A stretch of DNA of 64,000 nucleotides from an uncultured Oscillospiraceae bacterium (GCA_900542575.1 UQOE01000001.1:124001-188000); one strand, 5' to 3'. Counted from the stretch's first letter, positions 35,085 through 44,774 are shown. Translations and numbers: made by a program. Notes: generated by a model from the letters alone, not told the origin.

Positions 35085-35113
35085 ATTTTACACGGAAGCC
35101 CCTAAAAAGTCAA
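35085..35113 (-). promoter_or_regulatory. Promoter of rnpB
   Basis: On the minus strand: -35 TTGACT (35113-35108), a 17-bp spacer and -10 TAAAAT (35090-35085). Confidence 0.85.
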
Positions 35114-35129
35114 CGAATCGCGGTTCTTC

Positions 35130-35158
35130 TTGTAAAATGATGCGCAGTGGCGTAAAAT
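35130..35158 (+). promoter_or_regulatory. Promoter of the LCP operon
   Basis: -35 TTGTAA (35130-35135), a 17-bp spacer and -10 TAAAAT (35153-35158). Confidence 0.65.
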
Positions 35159-35197
35159 TCTGGATATGTAGAATCCGATGGAGGGAAAGGAACCCCT

Positions 35198-36397
35198 ATG
35201 CCAGATATCTATTTCAACAAAGACAAAAACCGGCAGAATGGAAATAAGAATGGGGCCAGGCCGTCCAATCAGAGCGGGCAGCGCAACTATCAGCGCCGCC
35301 GCTATCAGCCCTATGAACCGCAGCAGCAGCCCCGTCGGCCGGAACAGACCAACCGGGTATACCACTCTGCTTCCTATAACAGCAGAGGAACCAGGCCGCA
35401 GCAGACTCCGGTCCGGGTCCGACAGCCGCGGCAGCGCCACACCGGCCGAACCATTCTCTGTATCCTTCTTGTCCTGGTCATTCTCTATATGATTACCGCT
35501 CATATTCTGTTTGGCGGCATTGACTACAATGGAAAGTACCATCGGCGAAACCAGTATATCTCTTCCATCTCTCTGCGACAGAGCCCACGGGTCACCAACA
35601 TCCTGCTCCTGGGCGTCGACGCCCGTCAGGGTGAGACCATCTCCCGCGCTGACACCATGATGCTGCTGAGTCTGGACCGCGGTCACCGTCAGATTAAACT
35701 GACCTCTTTTCTCCGGGACAGCTATGTGGAAATTCCGGACCGGGGCATGAACAAGCTGAATGCTTCCTGTTCCGAAGGCGGTGTCCAGCTCGTCATCGAC
35801 ACCATTGAGTACAATTACCATATAAAAATTGACAAATATGTGGTCGTCGACTTCCAGGCCTTTACTGCCCTCATCGACTCACTGGGCGGCGTAGATGTAC
35901 CGGTCACCTACCGCGAAGCGAACTATCTGAACCGCACCTGGTACAAATGGTCTCTGACCGGCAATCCGGTCCATTTTGACTCCGGCGACAGCGTTCATCT
36001 GGACGGCGAAAAAGCCCTGATGTTCTGCCGCATCCGCAAACTGGACTCTGACGTCCAGCGCACGCGCCGGCAGCGCCTGGTCATGGAGTGCGTCCAGAAG
36101 AAGCTGGGCGAAGCTGACACCGGCGCCCTCATCTCGGCGGTCCGCAGCTTCTGTAAGTACCTGACAACCGATATCAGTGCTGAGAAGCTTCTGCATCTTG
36201 CCATCCAGTACGGTACGCGCTATAAGCGTTATGACACTTATTCCGAGAGCATCCCAGCCAGCGGTACGTACCATGATGAGTATACCAATGCCGGCGACTC
36301 CCTTGTCTTTGACATCGATGAAAATGCCTCCATTCTGAAGGACTTCGTCTTCAATGACGCAGCGAGCCGCGACAGTTCTTTCAGTCTGTTTTCCTGA
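35198..36397 (+). CDS. LytR-CpsA-Psr (LCP) family glycopolymer ligase
   Basis: A 399-residue membrane-anchored protein. A disordered, Arg/Gln-rich cytoplasmic N terminus (about 85 residues) precedes one transmembrane helix (about 87-107). The extracellular LCP domain follows: NILLLGVDAR, ADTMMLLSLDRGHRQIKLTSFLRD, MNKLNASCSEGG and the Arg-rich CRIRKLDSDVQRTRRQR. LCP enzymes move lipid-linked wall teichoic acid or capsule polymers onto peptidoglycan. GGAAAGGA precedes the ATG. It is followed by an unknown membrane protein 22 bases on, likely one operon. Confidence 0.9.
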   Translation: MPDIYFNKDKNRQNGNKNGARPSNQSGQRNYQRRRYQPYEPQQQPRRPEQTNRVYHSASYNSRGTRPQQTPVRVRQPRQRHTGRTILCILLVLVILYMITAHILFGGIDYNGKYHRRNQYISSISLRQSPRVTNILLLGVDARQGETISRADTMMLLSLDRGHRQIKLTSFLRDSYVEIPDRGMNKLNASCSEGGVQLVIDTIEYNYHIKIDKYVVVDFQAFTALIDSLGGVDVPVTYREANYLNRTWYKWSLTGNPVHFDSGDSVHLDGEKALMFCRIRKLDSDVQRTRRQRLVMECVQKKLGEADTGALISAVRSFCKYLTTDISAEKLLHLAIQYGTRYKRYDTYSESIPASGTYHDEYTNAGDSLVFDIDENASILKDFVFNDAASRDSSFSLFS

Positions 36398-36419
36398 ACC
36401 GCTGTGAGGTGAATTCCTG

Positions 36420-37502
36420 TTGCCGTCCAACCCATCCGTACGGGAAGTCCGTATCCCGCAATGGTCCTGCATTCTACTGCTGATATTGGCTGTGCTCTCC
36501 CGCGCCGTCATCCTCTTTGGACTGACTGTACATACATTTCCCTATGATATTTCCTACCGTCTGCTCGTCTTTACCGCAGCCGACTTTTTCCCGGCAGAGG
36601 TCGCTGCGGCAGCACTGCTGCTGATAGAGGCCATTGCCTGTTTGCTGCTTTACCGCGGGCTGGGAGATCATGCCTCTTCGCTAAGCCGCGGAACGGAGAT
36701 TAGCAATGCCGTGCTCACCGTTCTGAGCGTCTCCGTACTCGGCGTCTGTGACGCACAGAATGTCCGCTTTCCCTATCCGGCACTCGCCGTTCTTCCCTTT
36801 GTCTTTCTGCTGGTCAGCCTGGTATTTCTGCTGACCGACAGCATCCGTTGGCAGAGGGAATCCGGGGTCCTGCACCTTTCCAGGCACCGCAGGCCGGTCC
36901 ATATTGCACGCGGTTCCGCCCTGAATCGCGCGGAGAAAGAAAAGGCCCCCGGCGGCCCGACGTTTACCGCCGAAGTTCGGCAGAGCAGCCGGGTGGCCGC
37001 CCAGGTCCCGAAAACGCCGCGCCGGGCTACCCATGCGAAGGATCACTCGCAGAAGCGGAAGAGCCGAATTGCCTCCCAGCCGAGCCCGGCATCCGGGAAG
37101 TACGCCACCGGCAAGAAATCCCATTCCAATGAGGTGGAGGGCACACTCTTTCAGGCGCCCGACGCATCTTTTCAGGAACAGGGCAATCTGCTGGATCAGA
37201 TTCTCGGCGGTAAACCAGAAGAGCACGAGAAGGAGAACAAAAAAACCGGGCAGACCTTTGCGCCGGAACATCCAAATCCGTCCCGACGTGCCTATCTGGA
37301 AGAGTTCTCCGACTATAAGCCGCAGTCTTCCGGGCACAACTCACTCTATTCGAAGCGGCCGCCCCGAACTGCAAAACTGACATCGGAAGATGCTTCGAAC
37401 GCACTGCACGCCCATACGGGCACTTCCGTGACCGTGTCAGAAGATCAGATCATCCACCGAAGGAAACGGGGCTCCGGGGCTCTGCAGAAGCCGAAAAACT
37501 GA
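36420..37502 (+). CDS. Membrane protein with long basic disordered tail, unknown function
   Basis: A 360-residue protein that I do not recognise. Four hydrophobic segments fill about residues 12-140 (CILLLILAVLSRAVILFG; AEVAAAALLLIEAIACLLL; AVLTVLSVSVLGV; LAVLPFVFLLVSLVFLL). The remaining 220 residues are polar, rich in Pro, Arg, Lys and Ser, with no fold apparent, and probably cytoplasmic. The start is TTG at 36420 with GAGGTGA upstream. It lies 22 bases after the LCP gene, so a role in envelope assembly is a reasonable guess; the tail could be an interaction platform. Confidence 0.65.
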   Translation: MPSNPSVREVRIPQWSCILLLILAVLSRAVILFGLTVHTFPYDISYRLLVFTAADFFPAEVAAAALLLIEAIACLLLYRGLGDHASSLSRGTEISNAVLTVLSVSVLGVCDAQNVRFPYPALAVLPFVFLLVSLVFLLTDSIRWQRESGVLHLSRHRRPVHIARGSALNRAEKEKAPGGPTFTAEVRQSSRVAAQVPKTPRRATHAKDHSQKRKSRIASQPSPASGKYATGKKSHSNEVEGTLFQAPDASFQEQGNLLDQILGGKPEEHEKENKKTGQTFAPEHPNPSRRAYLEEFSDYKPQSSGHNSLYSKRPPRTAKLTSEDASNALHAHTGTSVTVSEDQIIHRRKRGSGALQKPKN

Positions 37503-37580
37503 CCAGAGCAAGAAGGCTCGCCGCATTTTGTGACGTGCCTCTTTCTTTTTAATCCCATCAGCAAAGGAGAAATGTGCAAA

Positions 37581-39086
37581 ATGAATTGGGAAATTGCAGC
37601 ATTTATTCTGTATTTCGTGCTGGTTCTCGGAATCGGAATCTATTATTTTATCAAGGACAAGCATGCCGCCGGCGGCGAATCCGAGTACTTTCTCGGCGGC
37701 CGGAAGATGGGACCCTGGGTCACCGCACTGAGCGCACAGGCCTCTGACATGTCCGCCTGGCTCCTCATGGGATTCCCCGGTGCCGTGCTCGCCATGGGTC
37801 TCGGACAGATCTGGCTCGGCGTCGGTCTGCTCGTTGGCACAACCTGCAACTGGATCTTTGTCGCCAAACGGCTTCGTAAGTTTTCCAAAGCGGCCGATGA
37901 CGCCATCACGCTCCCGCAGTACTTCCAGAACCGATTTCATGCGAAAAGTCATGTTCTGTCCGTACTCTGTGCTGCTGTTATCCTCGTCGCTTTCACCCTC
38001 TATGTCGCCTCCGGATTTGTGGCAGGCGCCAAGGTTTTCACGACGCTCATTCCAAGCATGAGCTCCAGCACGGCCATGATTATTTTTGCAGTCATCATCC
38101 TGCTCTATACCTTCCTCGGCGGATACAAAGCGGTCTGCATGACCGACTTCTTCCAGGGCACGCTGATGCTGCTGGCCGTCATCGCCGTGCCAATCATCAC
38201 GGTCTGCACGACGCATCTGGATTCCTCTGCACTGTCCTCTGTCTACACCAATGCCGCCAGCCATACACAGTACGCTTTCACTTCGAATCCGTTCCAGACC
38301 ACGTGGCAGGAAGCCGTCTCCGGACTGGCCTGGGGCCTTGGCTACTGCGGCATGCCGCATATTCTGGTCCGCTTCATGGGCATTGAGAAGCCTTCCATGA
38401 TTAAGAAGTCCGCAACGGTAGCCATTATCTGGTGCACGATTGCGCTGTTCTGCGTCATTGTCATCGCCTACATGGGCCGTATGGTCATGGGGCAGGAACT
38501 TCTGGAAAACGGCAAACAGGAACTCGTCTTCGTCTACATGGTACGTAAGTACTTCCCGGCCTTCCTGTCCGGACTTCTGCTCTCTGCCATCATCGCAGCG
38601 TCCATGTCCACCGCAGACTCCCAGCTTCTGGTTGCCTCCTCTTCTTTCACCGAAGACATCTACAAACCGCTGATCCGGAAGAACGCCTCGGAAAAAGAAC
38701 TCCTTTGGATGGGCCGCCTTACCGTTGTTGTCGTCGCCGTCATAGCCTACTTTATTGCCAGTGCAAAAGGCTCCGGCGCCGCAGCCGTCATGGATATCGT
38801 GGAAAATGCCTGGGGGCTCTTCGGTGCCGCCTTCGGCCCGGTCGTCCTCCTCTCCCTCTACTGGAAGCGGTTTAACGAGGCCGGTGCCTGTGCCGGTATC
38901 CTCGGCGGTGCTCTCTGTGACATCCTGTGGTACAACTTCCTGACCGACCGCACCGGCGTCTACGAGCTGCTGCCCGCCTTCTTCTTCGCCCTGCTCTGCG
39001 CCGTTGTCGTCACCCTGCTCACCAAAAAGCCGGATGAAGAAGTCGAGGCAATTTACGCCAAAGCAATGGAAGATACCGACGATTAA
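37581..39086 (+). CDS. putP: Sodium/proline symporter, PutP type (SSS family)
   Basis: About 501 residues with some 13 hydrophobic segments, the SSS family length. It has SEYFLGGRKMGPWVTALSAQASDMSAWLLMG-type N-terminal elements (the Na+/substrate site of helices I-II) and the conserved SGLAWGLGYCGMPHILVRFM region, then AIIAASMSTADSQLLVASSS near helix VIII. It should import proline with Na+. The ATG at 37581 is 11 bases after AAAGGAG; the ATG at 37572 is too close to that site. Confidence 0.85.
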   Translation: MNWEIAAFILYFVLVLGIGIYYFIKDKHAAGGESEYFLGGRKMGPWVTALSAQASDMSAWLLMGFPGAVLAMGLGQIWLGVGLLVGTTCNWIFVAKRLRKFSKAADDAITLPQYFQNRFHAKSHVLSVLCAAVILVAFTLYVASGFVAGAKVFTTLIPSMSSSTAMIIFAVIILLYTFLGGYKAVCMTDFFQGTLMLLAVIAVPIITVCTTHLDSSALSSVYTNAASHTQYAFTSNPFQTTWQEAVSGLAWGLGYCGMPHILVRFMGIEKPSMIKKSATVAIIWCTIALFCVIVIAYMGRMVMGQELLENGKQELVFVYMVRKYFPAFLSGLLLSAIIAASMSTADSQLLVASSSFTEDIYKPLIRKNASEKELLWMGRLTVVVVAVIAYFIASAKGSGAAAVMDIVENAWGLFGAAFGPVVLLSLYWKRFNEAGACAGILGGALCDILWYNFLTDRTGVYELLPAFFFALLCAVVVTLLTKKPDEEVEAIYAKAMEDTDD

Positions 39087-39107
39087 TCGGAAAGATTTCT
39101 GCACACT

Positions 39108-39146
39108 AAAATGGCGACCCGCTCTTGCAAGCGGGTCGCCATTTTT
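39108..39146. terminator. Bidirectional terminator between putP and nitroreductase
   Basis: A 16-bp stem (39108-39123 with 39130-39145) is flanked by A and T runs, so it can stop transcripts from both convergent genes. Confidence 0.9.
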
Positions 39147-39176
39147 ACATTGATGAGATCATTTGGAGCCGACTGG

Positions 39177-39857
39177 TCAGCTGCCATTTGCCCAGGAAAA
39201 ATTTTCCTTTCCGGCTGCGCGCTCAAAATGGTACATGGCAATACCGAGATCCAGGTCGGTATAAAAGCCGCGGTCCGTCCAGGCACGTACCTGATTTCCA
39301 TTCTCCAGCGCAAAATGATATTTCTGCTGATTCATGGCGCTCGGCGCGAGCAATGCAGCCTTTACACCCTGCTGGAACCAGAACGGCTCATCTCCCGTCG
39401 CGCGGGAAGCGATGCCGCGATACGATTTGACCGGATGTCCATTTCCCGGACGAACGCCATAGCCGACGGCGATCAGGCAGGAAAGCGCTTCTCCACGATC
39501 AATCGAGTAAGCCGATGGGACCTTGCCAAATGTGAGCGCCACCCAGCAGGTATTCAGTCCAAGCTGCTGCGCGAGCAATACCAGCCTCTCTCCCCAGAAG
39601 CCGCATTTCAAGTCCAAGTTACGGTCTTTGGGTCCGATAAGGGCAAAGTAGTTGGTTACGCCGGAAAAACTTCCATAGCGTGCCCGTCCAGTTGTAAACG
39701 CTTTCGGCTCATCGGTTACGAGCTGAATGTGGAGACCGCTCTCCCGGTTGATCTTCGAGATCTCCGCAAGGAGCTTCTGCTGAATATCGGATGGAATGGG
39801 ACGGTCCTGAAAATTCCGCACACTGTGCCGCACCGTCATGGCTTCCAGTTCTGTCAT
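39177..39857 (-). CDS. Nitroreductase-family flavoprotein
   Basis: About 226 residues. The FMN-binding N terminus MTVRHSVRNFQDRPIP is typical, and the central WGERLVLLAQQLGLNTCWVAL and the late KAALLAPSAMNQQKYHF segments fit the tandem-half or TM1586-like nitroreductases that are close to small FMN reductases. The physiological substrate is unknown. The frame runs open to 40013, but GGGAGGG precedes the ATG at 39857. It lies next to a decayed ferredoxin-nitroreductase gene. Confidence 0.8.
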   Translation of the reverse strand: MTELEAMTVRHSVRNFQDRPIPSDIQQKLLAEISKINRESGLHIQLVTDEPKAFTTGRARYGSFSGVTNYFALIGPKDRNLDLKCGFWGERLVLLAQQLGLNTCWVALTFGKVPSAYSIDRGEALSCLIAVGYGVRPGNGHPVKSYRGIASRATGDEPFWFQQGVKAALLAPSAMNQQKYHFALENGNQVRAWTDRGFYTDLDLGIAMYHFERAAGKENFSWANGS

Positions 39858-39972
39858 AGGAATCCCTCCCCTGTTTTGTATCATTTTAGAAAAATCTGCC
39901 GGATTTGGTATGGGGCAAAAGCGGTACGTTATCCCAAATTTGGGATTGCCCAATGGGATTGCGGTATTATTT

Positions 39973-40667
39973 TCACTCCACCTGTGCCGGTCTGCGCGGC
40001 ACCGTTCTGACATATTTCACGGCAGGGCAGCCAACTGCCATAGCGGTGACCAGCTTCTCTTTTCCCTTCAGGCCGAGTTTATTCTGATTGTTTCGGCTTA
40101 TTTTGGAAGCTCTTACAAATAAACCGACATAGAGGACGCCCAGCCCCATAGATTCCGCCATCGTCTCCATATTCGCAGAGGCCAGCGATGCATTGAATGG
40201 AAGAAAAAGCCCGCTTCCGGGTCGAACCTGTCCGGATCAAACGGAAGGCGGATAACTTTTTAGATTGCATTTGCCGGACGAATCCGTTTCTGGAATACTT
40301 CAATGCCGTCTTTTTCAATTTTGTCCTCCGGATGGCTCATCACAATATAGCGAATATTCTGCCGGTTGCTCCCAGTAGGGGTATATCTGCCGGCGGCCAG
40401 GATCTTTTCCAGTTTCTCCTGTTCTGCGTCTCGCTCCTGATACTGACGAATGGATCTTCCATACCGAACGGCATTCAGGAACTGCTCCGAGTCCAGAGTA
40501 AAGTTCTCAGGGTCGTAGTCTTTCGACTCACTCATATCATAGCCATCTATAGAAACCGCGTTTTTGGGACATACTGCAACACAGTGCCCGCATTCCAAAC
40601 AGTCGTCCGCAATAAAATAGTCCTGGTTCCCCAACATTGCAACATGGAGAAAGCAGGACGAGACCAA
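39973..40667 (-). pseudogene. Decayed ferredoxin-nitroreductase gene
   Basis: Remains of a gene for a nitroreductase with an N-terminal ferredoxin domain. From the TTG at 40667, one 4Fe-4S motif (CLECGHCVAVCP) and the nitroreductase start (RSIRQYQERD, YTPTGSNRQN) are readable; the usual first cluster motif is missing. An in-frame TAA stops it at 40260, after which the same frame goes on as VIRLPFDPDRFDPEAGFFFH. A frameshift near 40195-40205 moves the rest (ETMAESMGLGVLYVG to VKYVRTVPRRPAQVE, stop 39973) to another frame. It thus has at least a nonsense codon, a frameshift and an N-terminal loss. Confidence 0.8.
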
Positions 40668-41747
40668 TTAATTTGTTTCAAACCGTTCCAGCAGCTCTGC
40701 AATCAGATAGTTGGAGACGAGAAACCCCTCAGAAGTCAGCGAAAGCGTTTCCCCGTCCCAGTTCAGAAATCGGGCCATTCCAGGCTGCTGCACATACTTC
40801 CGGACCGCTTCGGGAACCGGACCGCTCCATCCTTCCCGAAGGCGAAGCGCAAGCATGATCCGTTCTTCCAGATCTCCACCCGCACCGTCCTCGATTGGGC
40901 GGTCGCCCCGCAGAAAAGCGTCCAGATTCCGGGGATAGTAAAAACGGCAGCCGTGATAAAAAGAATGGGCTGCCGGACCAATTCCGACATACTCCTCACA
41001 GCGCCAGTAATGCAGATTATGCCGGCTCTCAAAGCTCGGCCGGGCGAAATTGGAGATCTCATACTGCCGGAGGCCAGCCGCTTCCAGGAACTGACAAGTA
41101 TGCAGATACATGGCACATACGGTGTCCTCATCCGGAAGCGCCAGTTGCTCTTTCCGGTGCGCGAAAACCGTGCCCGGCTCAATTTTTAGAAGGTAGGCGC
41201 TGATATGGGGGACCCCGGAATCTGCACAGAACTGAAGTGTCTCTTCCAGAGAATCCATGGTCTGGCCAGGGACCCCGAGCATGATGTCCAGCGAGAGGTT
41301 GTCGATGCCGTTTGCCCGTGCCAGCCGGAGTACCTCCTCCACGCGTTCCCGGTCTGAAAAGCGTCCGAGCTGACGCCGCTCCCCTGACACTGCAGACTGC
41401 ATGCCGAACGAGATTCGATTGACGCCGCAGGAGGCGGCTGCAGGAATTAAGTGTTCCAGGTCCGAAGAGGGGTTGCACTCAACCGTGATCTCCGCATCGG
41501 GCGGAAGGTCATAACTCTGTTTTGCCGCTTCTATGAGACGAATCAGCGAATCGGGCGGGAGAAGAGACGGCGTTCCGCCCCCGAGATAAAGGGTATCTGC
41601 TTTCGTCGGGAATGCGGGGAACGCTGCAATAACAGCGCTGACATACTGCTCCATTACGGACGGTACCCTGGTGCGGAGCGAGTAGAAATCACAGTACGGG
41701 CACCTGGAGGCGCAGAAAGGCACATGGATATAAATGCCGCGTCTCAT
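40668..41747 (-). CDS. hemW: Radical SAM haem chaperone HemW
   Basis: A 359-residue protein with the N-terminal cluster motif CASRCPYCDF (CX3CX2C, the HemW/HemN type), GGGTPSLL, ECNPSS and the HemN-like C-terminal region ending TSEGFLVSNYLIAELLERF. Such proteins were long called coproporphyrinogen oxidases, but HemW inserts haem rather than making it. It overlaps lepA by ATGA, the common gene order lepA-hemW in Firmicutes. Confidence 0.9.
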   Translation of the reverse strand: MRRGIYIHVPFCASRCPYCDFYSLRTRVPSVMEQYVSAVIAAFPAFPTKADTLYLGGGTPSLLPPDSLIRLIEAAKQSYDLPPDAEITVECNPSSDLEHLIPAAASCGVNRISFGMQSAVSGERRQLGRFSDRERVEEVLRLARANGIDNLSLDIMLGVPGQTMDSLEETLQFCADSGVPHISAYLLKIEPGTVFAHRKEQLALPDEDTVCAMYLHTCQFLEAAGLRQYEISNFARPSFESRHNLHYWRCEEYVGIGPAAHSFYHGCRFYYPRNLDAFLRGDRPIEDGAGGDLEERIMLALRLREGWSGPVPEAVRKYVQQPGMARFLNWDGETLSLTSEGFLVSNYLIAELLERFETN

Positions 41748-43558
41748 GAGTCGTCGTCCAGTTTGAGCACGGCCATAAAGGCCTCCTGTGGCACTTCGAC
41801 GCTGCCGAACTGTCGCATGCGCTTTTTGCCCTCCTTCTGCTTCTCCAGCAGCTTTTTCTTACGTGAAATATCGCCGCCGTAGCACTTGGCAAGGACGTCC
41901 TTGCGCATCGCCTTGACCGTTTCCCGGGCAATGACTTTGCCGCCGATGGCAACCTGAATGGGGATTTCAAACAGCTGTCGAGGGATATTCTCCTTGAGTT
42001 TCTTCGCAATCTTCCGTGCACGGGTGTACGCCTCCTCGCGGAAGATGATAAAGGACAGAGCATCTACCGGCTCACCGTTGAGCAGAACGTCCATCTTTAC
42101 AAGGTCGGAAGTACGGTAGTTTGCAAGTTCATAATCCAGAGATGCATAGCCCCGGGTGCGGGATTTCAGGACATCGAAGAAATCATAGATAATCTCGTTG
42201 AGCGGAAGCTCGTAGTGGATGTCGACGCGGTCCGTTCCCATATACTGCATATCCTTAAACACGCCGCGCCGCTCCTGGCAGAGATCCATAATGGGGCCGA
42301 CATAGTCCGGCGGGGCAATAATATGAGCGTTGGCAATGGGCTCCTCGCAGTGTTCAATGAGACCCGGGTCCGGGAAGTTGCTGGGGTTGGAGATCTCCTG
42401 CATGGTGCCGTCCGTGAGATAGACTTTATAGATAACGCTCGGAACGGTCGTCACGAGGTCCAGATTATATTCCCGCTCCAGGCGCTCCTGGATGACCTCC
42501 AGGTGGAGCAACCCCAGGAATCCGCAGCGGAAGCCGAAGCCGAGTGCCGCAGAGGTCTCCGGTTCGAAGGAGAGAGAGGCGTCATTGAGCTGAAGTTTTT
42601 CCAACGCCTCTTTGAGGTTCTCATAGTCGGCTCCGTCCGCCGGATAGATGCCGCAGAACACCATGGGGTTGACCTTTCGGTACCCGGGGAGTGCTTCCGT
42701 CGCCGGATTGTCCGCCAGCGTCACGGTATCGCCTACCCGTGCCTCCGAGACCGTCTTGATGGAGGCCATAATATAACCGACCTCGCCGGCCCGGAGGCAG
42801 TCGGTCCGTTCCAGAGAGGTGGCGCGCATGTATCCCAGTTCGACGACCTGGAACTCCGCACCGGAAGCCATCATGCGGATGGTGTCCGAACTCTTCAGCG
42901 TACCGTCCATAATTCGGACGTAGACAATAACCCCTCGATAACTGTCATAGATGGAATCGAAAATAAGGGCACGGAGCGGAGCGTCTTCCTCGCCGCCGGG
43001 GGCAGGAATGTTATAGACAATCTGTTCGAGCACCTGCTCCACATTTTCGCCGGTCTTCGCCGAGACCCGCGGGGCATCCTCACAGGGCAGACCGATGACC
43101 TCTTCCACCTCTTCGGCGACCCGTTCCGGATCAGCGGCAGGGAGGTCGATCTTATTGATGACGGGGCAGATTTCGAGATCGTGGTCCAGCGCCAGATAGG
43201 TGTTGGCCAGCGTCTGTGCCTCTATGCCCTGGGTCGCATCGACGACCAGCACCGCCCCCTCACAGGCGGCCAGAGAACGGGAGACCTCGTAGTTGAAGTC
43301 CACGTGACCGGGGGTGTCAATGAGATTCAGCTCATAGACCTCGCCGTCATCTGCGGTGTAGTCCAGCTTGACCGCGCGGGATTTAATGGTAATGCCGCGC
43401 TCCCGCTCGATTTCCATATTGTCCAGGATCTGCTCCTCCATGTCGTGCTTGGCAACGGAATCGGTGAGCTCCAGCAGTCGGTCTGCCAAAGTGGACTTGC
43501 CATGGTCAATATGGGCAATGATGGAAAAGTTCCGAATATGATCTTTGTAATCGGACAT
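41744..43558 (-). CDS. lepA: Elongation factor 4 (LepA), ribosome back-translocase
   Basis: About 604 residues with the full GTPase set: G1 AHIDHGKST, G3 DTPGH, G4 NKID. The LepA-specific C-terminal domain follows (CYGGDISRKKKLLEKQKEGKKRM). It is a cytoplasmic and membrane-associated GTPase acting on stalled ribosomes. The frame is open to 43858, but GGAAGGA lies before the ATG at 43558, where MSDYKDHIRNFSIIAH begins as in other LepA proteins. Confidence 0.95.
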   Translation of the reverse strand: MSDYKDHIRNFSIIAHIDHGKSTLADRLLELTDSVAKHDMEEQILDNMEIERERGITIKSRAVKLDYTADDGEVYELNLIDTPGHVDFNYEVSRSLAACEGAVLVVDATQGIEAQTLANTYLALDHDLEICPVINKIDLPAADPERVAEEVEEVIGLPCEDAPRVSAKTGENVEQVLEQIVYNIPAPGGEEDAPLRALIFDSIYDSYRGVIVYVRIMDGTLKSSDTIRMMASGAEFQVVELGYMRATSLERTDCLRAGEVGYIMASIKTVSEARVGDTVTLADNPATEALPGYRKVNPMVFCGIYPADGADYENLKEALEKLQLNDASLSFEPETSAALGFGFRCGFLGLLHLEVIQERLEREYNLDLVTTVPSVIYKVYLTDGTMQEISNPSNFPDPGLIEHCEEPIANAHIIAPPDYVGPIMDLCQERRGVFKDMQYMGTDRVDIHYELPLNEIIYDFFDVLKSRTRGYASLDYELANYRTSDLVKMDVLLNGEPVDALSFIIFREEAYTRARKIAKKLKENIPRQLFEIPIQVAIGGKVIARETVKAMRKDVLAKCYGGDISRKKKLLEKQKEGKKRMRQFGSVEVPQEAFMAVLKLDDDS

Positions 43559-43669
43559 GTGAAATTTCGTCCTTCCCGTCTTTTTAGTTTCTGATAATTC
43601 TGCTGTAATGTTTCTATTATAGTATAGAGTTGATGTGTCGTCTGCAAAAAATTCGCTGTTTTGAGCAGA

Positions 43670-43703
43670 AAAGCACAGGGCCATTCCGAAGAATGGTCCT
43701 GTG
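43670..43703 (-). terminator. Terminator of the esterase gene, with UUCG loop
   Basis: A 13-bp stem with one G-U pair (43674-43686 with 43691-43703) is capped by a UUCG tetraloop on the transcript and followed by CTTTTC. Confidence 0.85.
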
Positions 43704-43721
43704 ATCTCTATCTGATAAGGA

Positions 43722-44726
43722 TCATACCATGTGAGCGAGGAAGAAATTGCACTCGTCGTCATTGCAGATTTTCGCATCTTTCGATTTGATATCGCAGTGG
43801 AAAACATGCTGGAGCTGATTCTTCTGCGTCCCATACAGTTTATAAGTAAACGGAACATTGTGTTCCGACAGGCACTTCGCCATGATTGGAGCCTGCATCT
43901 TCAGGAAGTCACCGGTTGCCGTCATGATAAAGGTCGCCGGGTAATCCGAAGTAACCCAATTTACCGCAGAGAGCATCTTATACTCTTCCTGTGTGCCGCC
44001 ATTCGGAAGATAAAGACTCATAATACTCTTCGTCTGATCGTTGTTGGTCATAGCCGGATCTGAGAAATCATAGATGCCGCAGTTGAGGGCAACCGCATTT
44101 ATCTTCAGCCCCTTCGGCACCTTGAAGGAGTATTTCGCCGCATATTCCGGATTCGTGACAATTGCCGCATAGCAGGCCAGGCCCTGGCCTCCGGCGGAAT
44201 CACCGACCGCAAAGAGATTCTTTGTGTCCAGCCCGTATTTGTCGGCATTCTTTAAGATCCAGGCAAATACCGAGTTGGTATCTTCCAGCGGAGCCGGGAA
44301 CTTATAGGCAGGAGCCAGGCGATAAGTGTAATTCACCACCGCAAATCCGCGCTCAGCGAGATTCATACAGTAATACTGGTACCGTTCTTTGTCGCCGTAT
44401 ACCCATCCGCCGCCGTGATAGCTGACAATAACCGGCAGTTTTTTGTTTTTGGCCTTTTTCGGACGATAAACATCCAATACATTGTACTTTTTGTCGGAGG
44501 CGTACTGGATATCATCATACCGCTTGATGTCGGCAGGGGTCTTCAGGCCGGCATCCCGTTTATCGTCCCCCTTTTTAAACATCTGCCGGATGGTATCGAC
44601 CGTCAGGTTTCCGCTGATTTCTTCTCCGGGCGTTGTTCTGCTCTTTGCCGCAGCGTAACCGGGAACACAGAAAAAACATGCGGCCAGCATCACTAGCGTC
44701 AGAAAAATTGCGAATGTTTTTTTCAT
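43722..44726 (-). CDS. Secreted alpha/beta-hydrolase, esterase/lipase type
   Basis: A 334-residue exported hydrolase. A classical signal peptide (KKTFAIFLTLVMLAACFFCVPGYAAA) starts it. The hormone-sensitive-lipase type oxyanion motif is HGGGW, the nucleophile elbow is GDSAGG, and the Asp (about TGDFLK) and His (QHVFHC) of the triad lie near the C terminus. It probably hydrolyses acetyl or feruloyl esters of polysaccharides or small esters outside the cell; the substrate is unknown. The promoter is near consensus. Confidence 0.85.
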   Translation of the reverse strand: MKKTFAIFLTLVMLAACFFCVPGYAAAKSRTTPGEEISGNLTVDTIRQMFKKGDDKRDAGLKTPADIKRYDDIQYASDKKYNVLDVYRPKKAKNKKLPVIVSYHGGGWVYGDKERYQYYCMNLAERGFAVVNYTYRLAPAYKFPAPLEDTNSVFAWILKNADKYGLDTKNLFAVGDSAGGQGLACYAAIVTNPEYAAKYSFKVPKGLKINAVALNCGIYDFSDPAMTNNDQTKSIMSLYLPNGGTQEEYKMLSAVNWVTSDYPATFIMTATGDFLKMQAPIMAKCLSEHNVPFTYKLYGTQKNQLQHVFHCDIKSKDAKICNDDECNFFLAHMV

Positions 44727-44745
44727 GTCAATTCACCTCGATCTC

Positions 44746-44774
44746 ATTATAATTATTTTTAATTTTAGGTACAA
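44746..44774 (-). promoter_or_regulatory. Promoter of the esterase gene
   Basis: On the minus strand: -35 TTGTAC (44774-44769), a 17-bp spacer and -10 TATAAT (44751-44746). Confidence 0.8.

Noticed and set aside
37437..39104. 555-codon frame antisense to putP
   Set aside because: Low-complexity Gly/Asp/Glu-rich translation typical of an antisense shadow; the symporter motifs are on the other strand.
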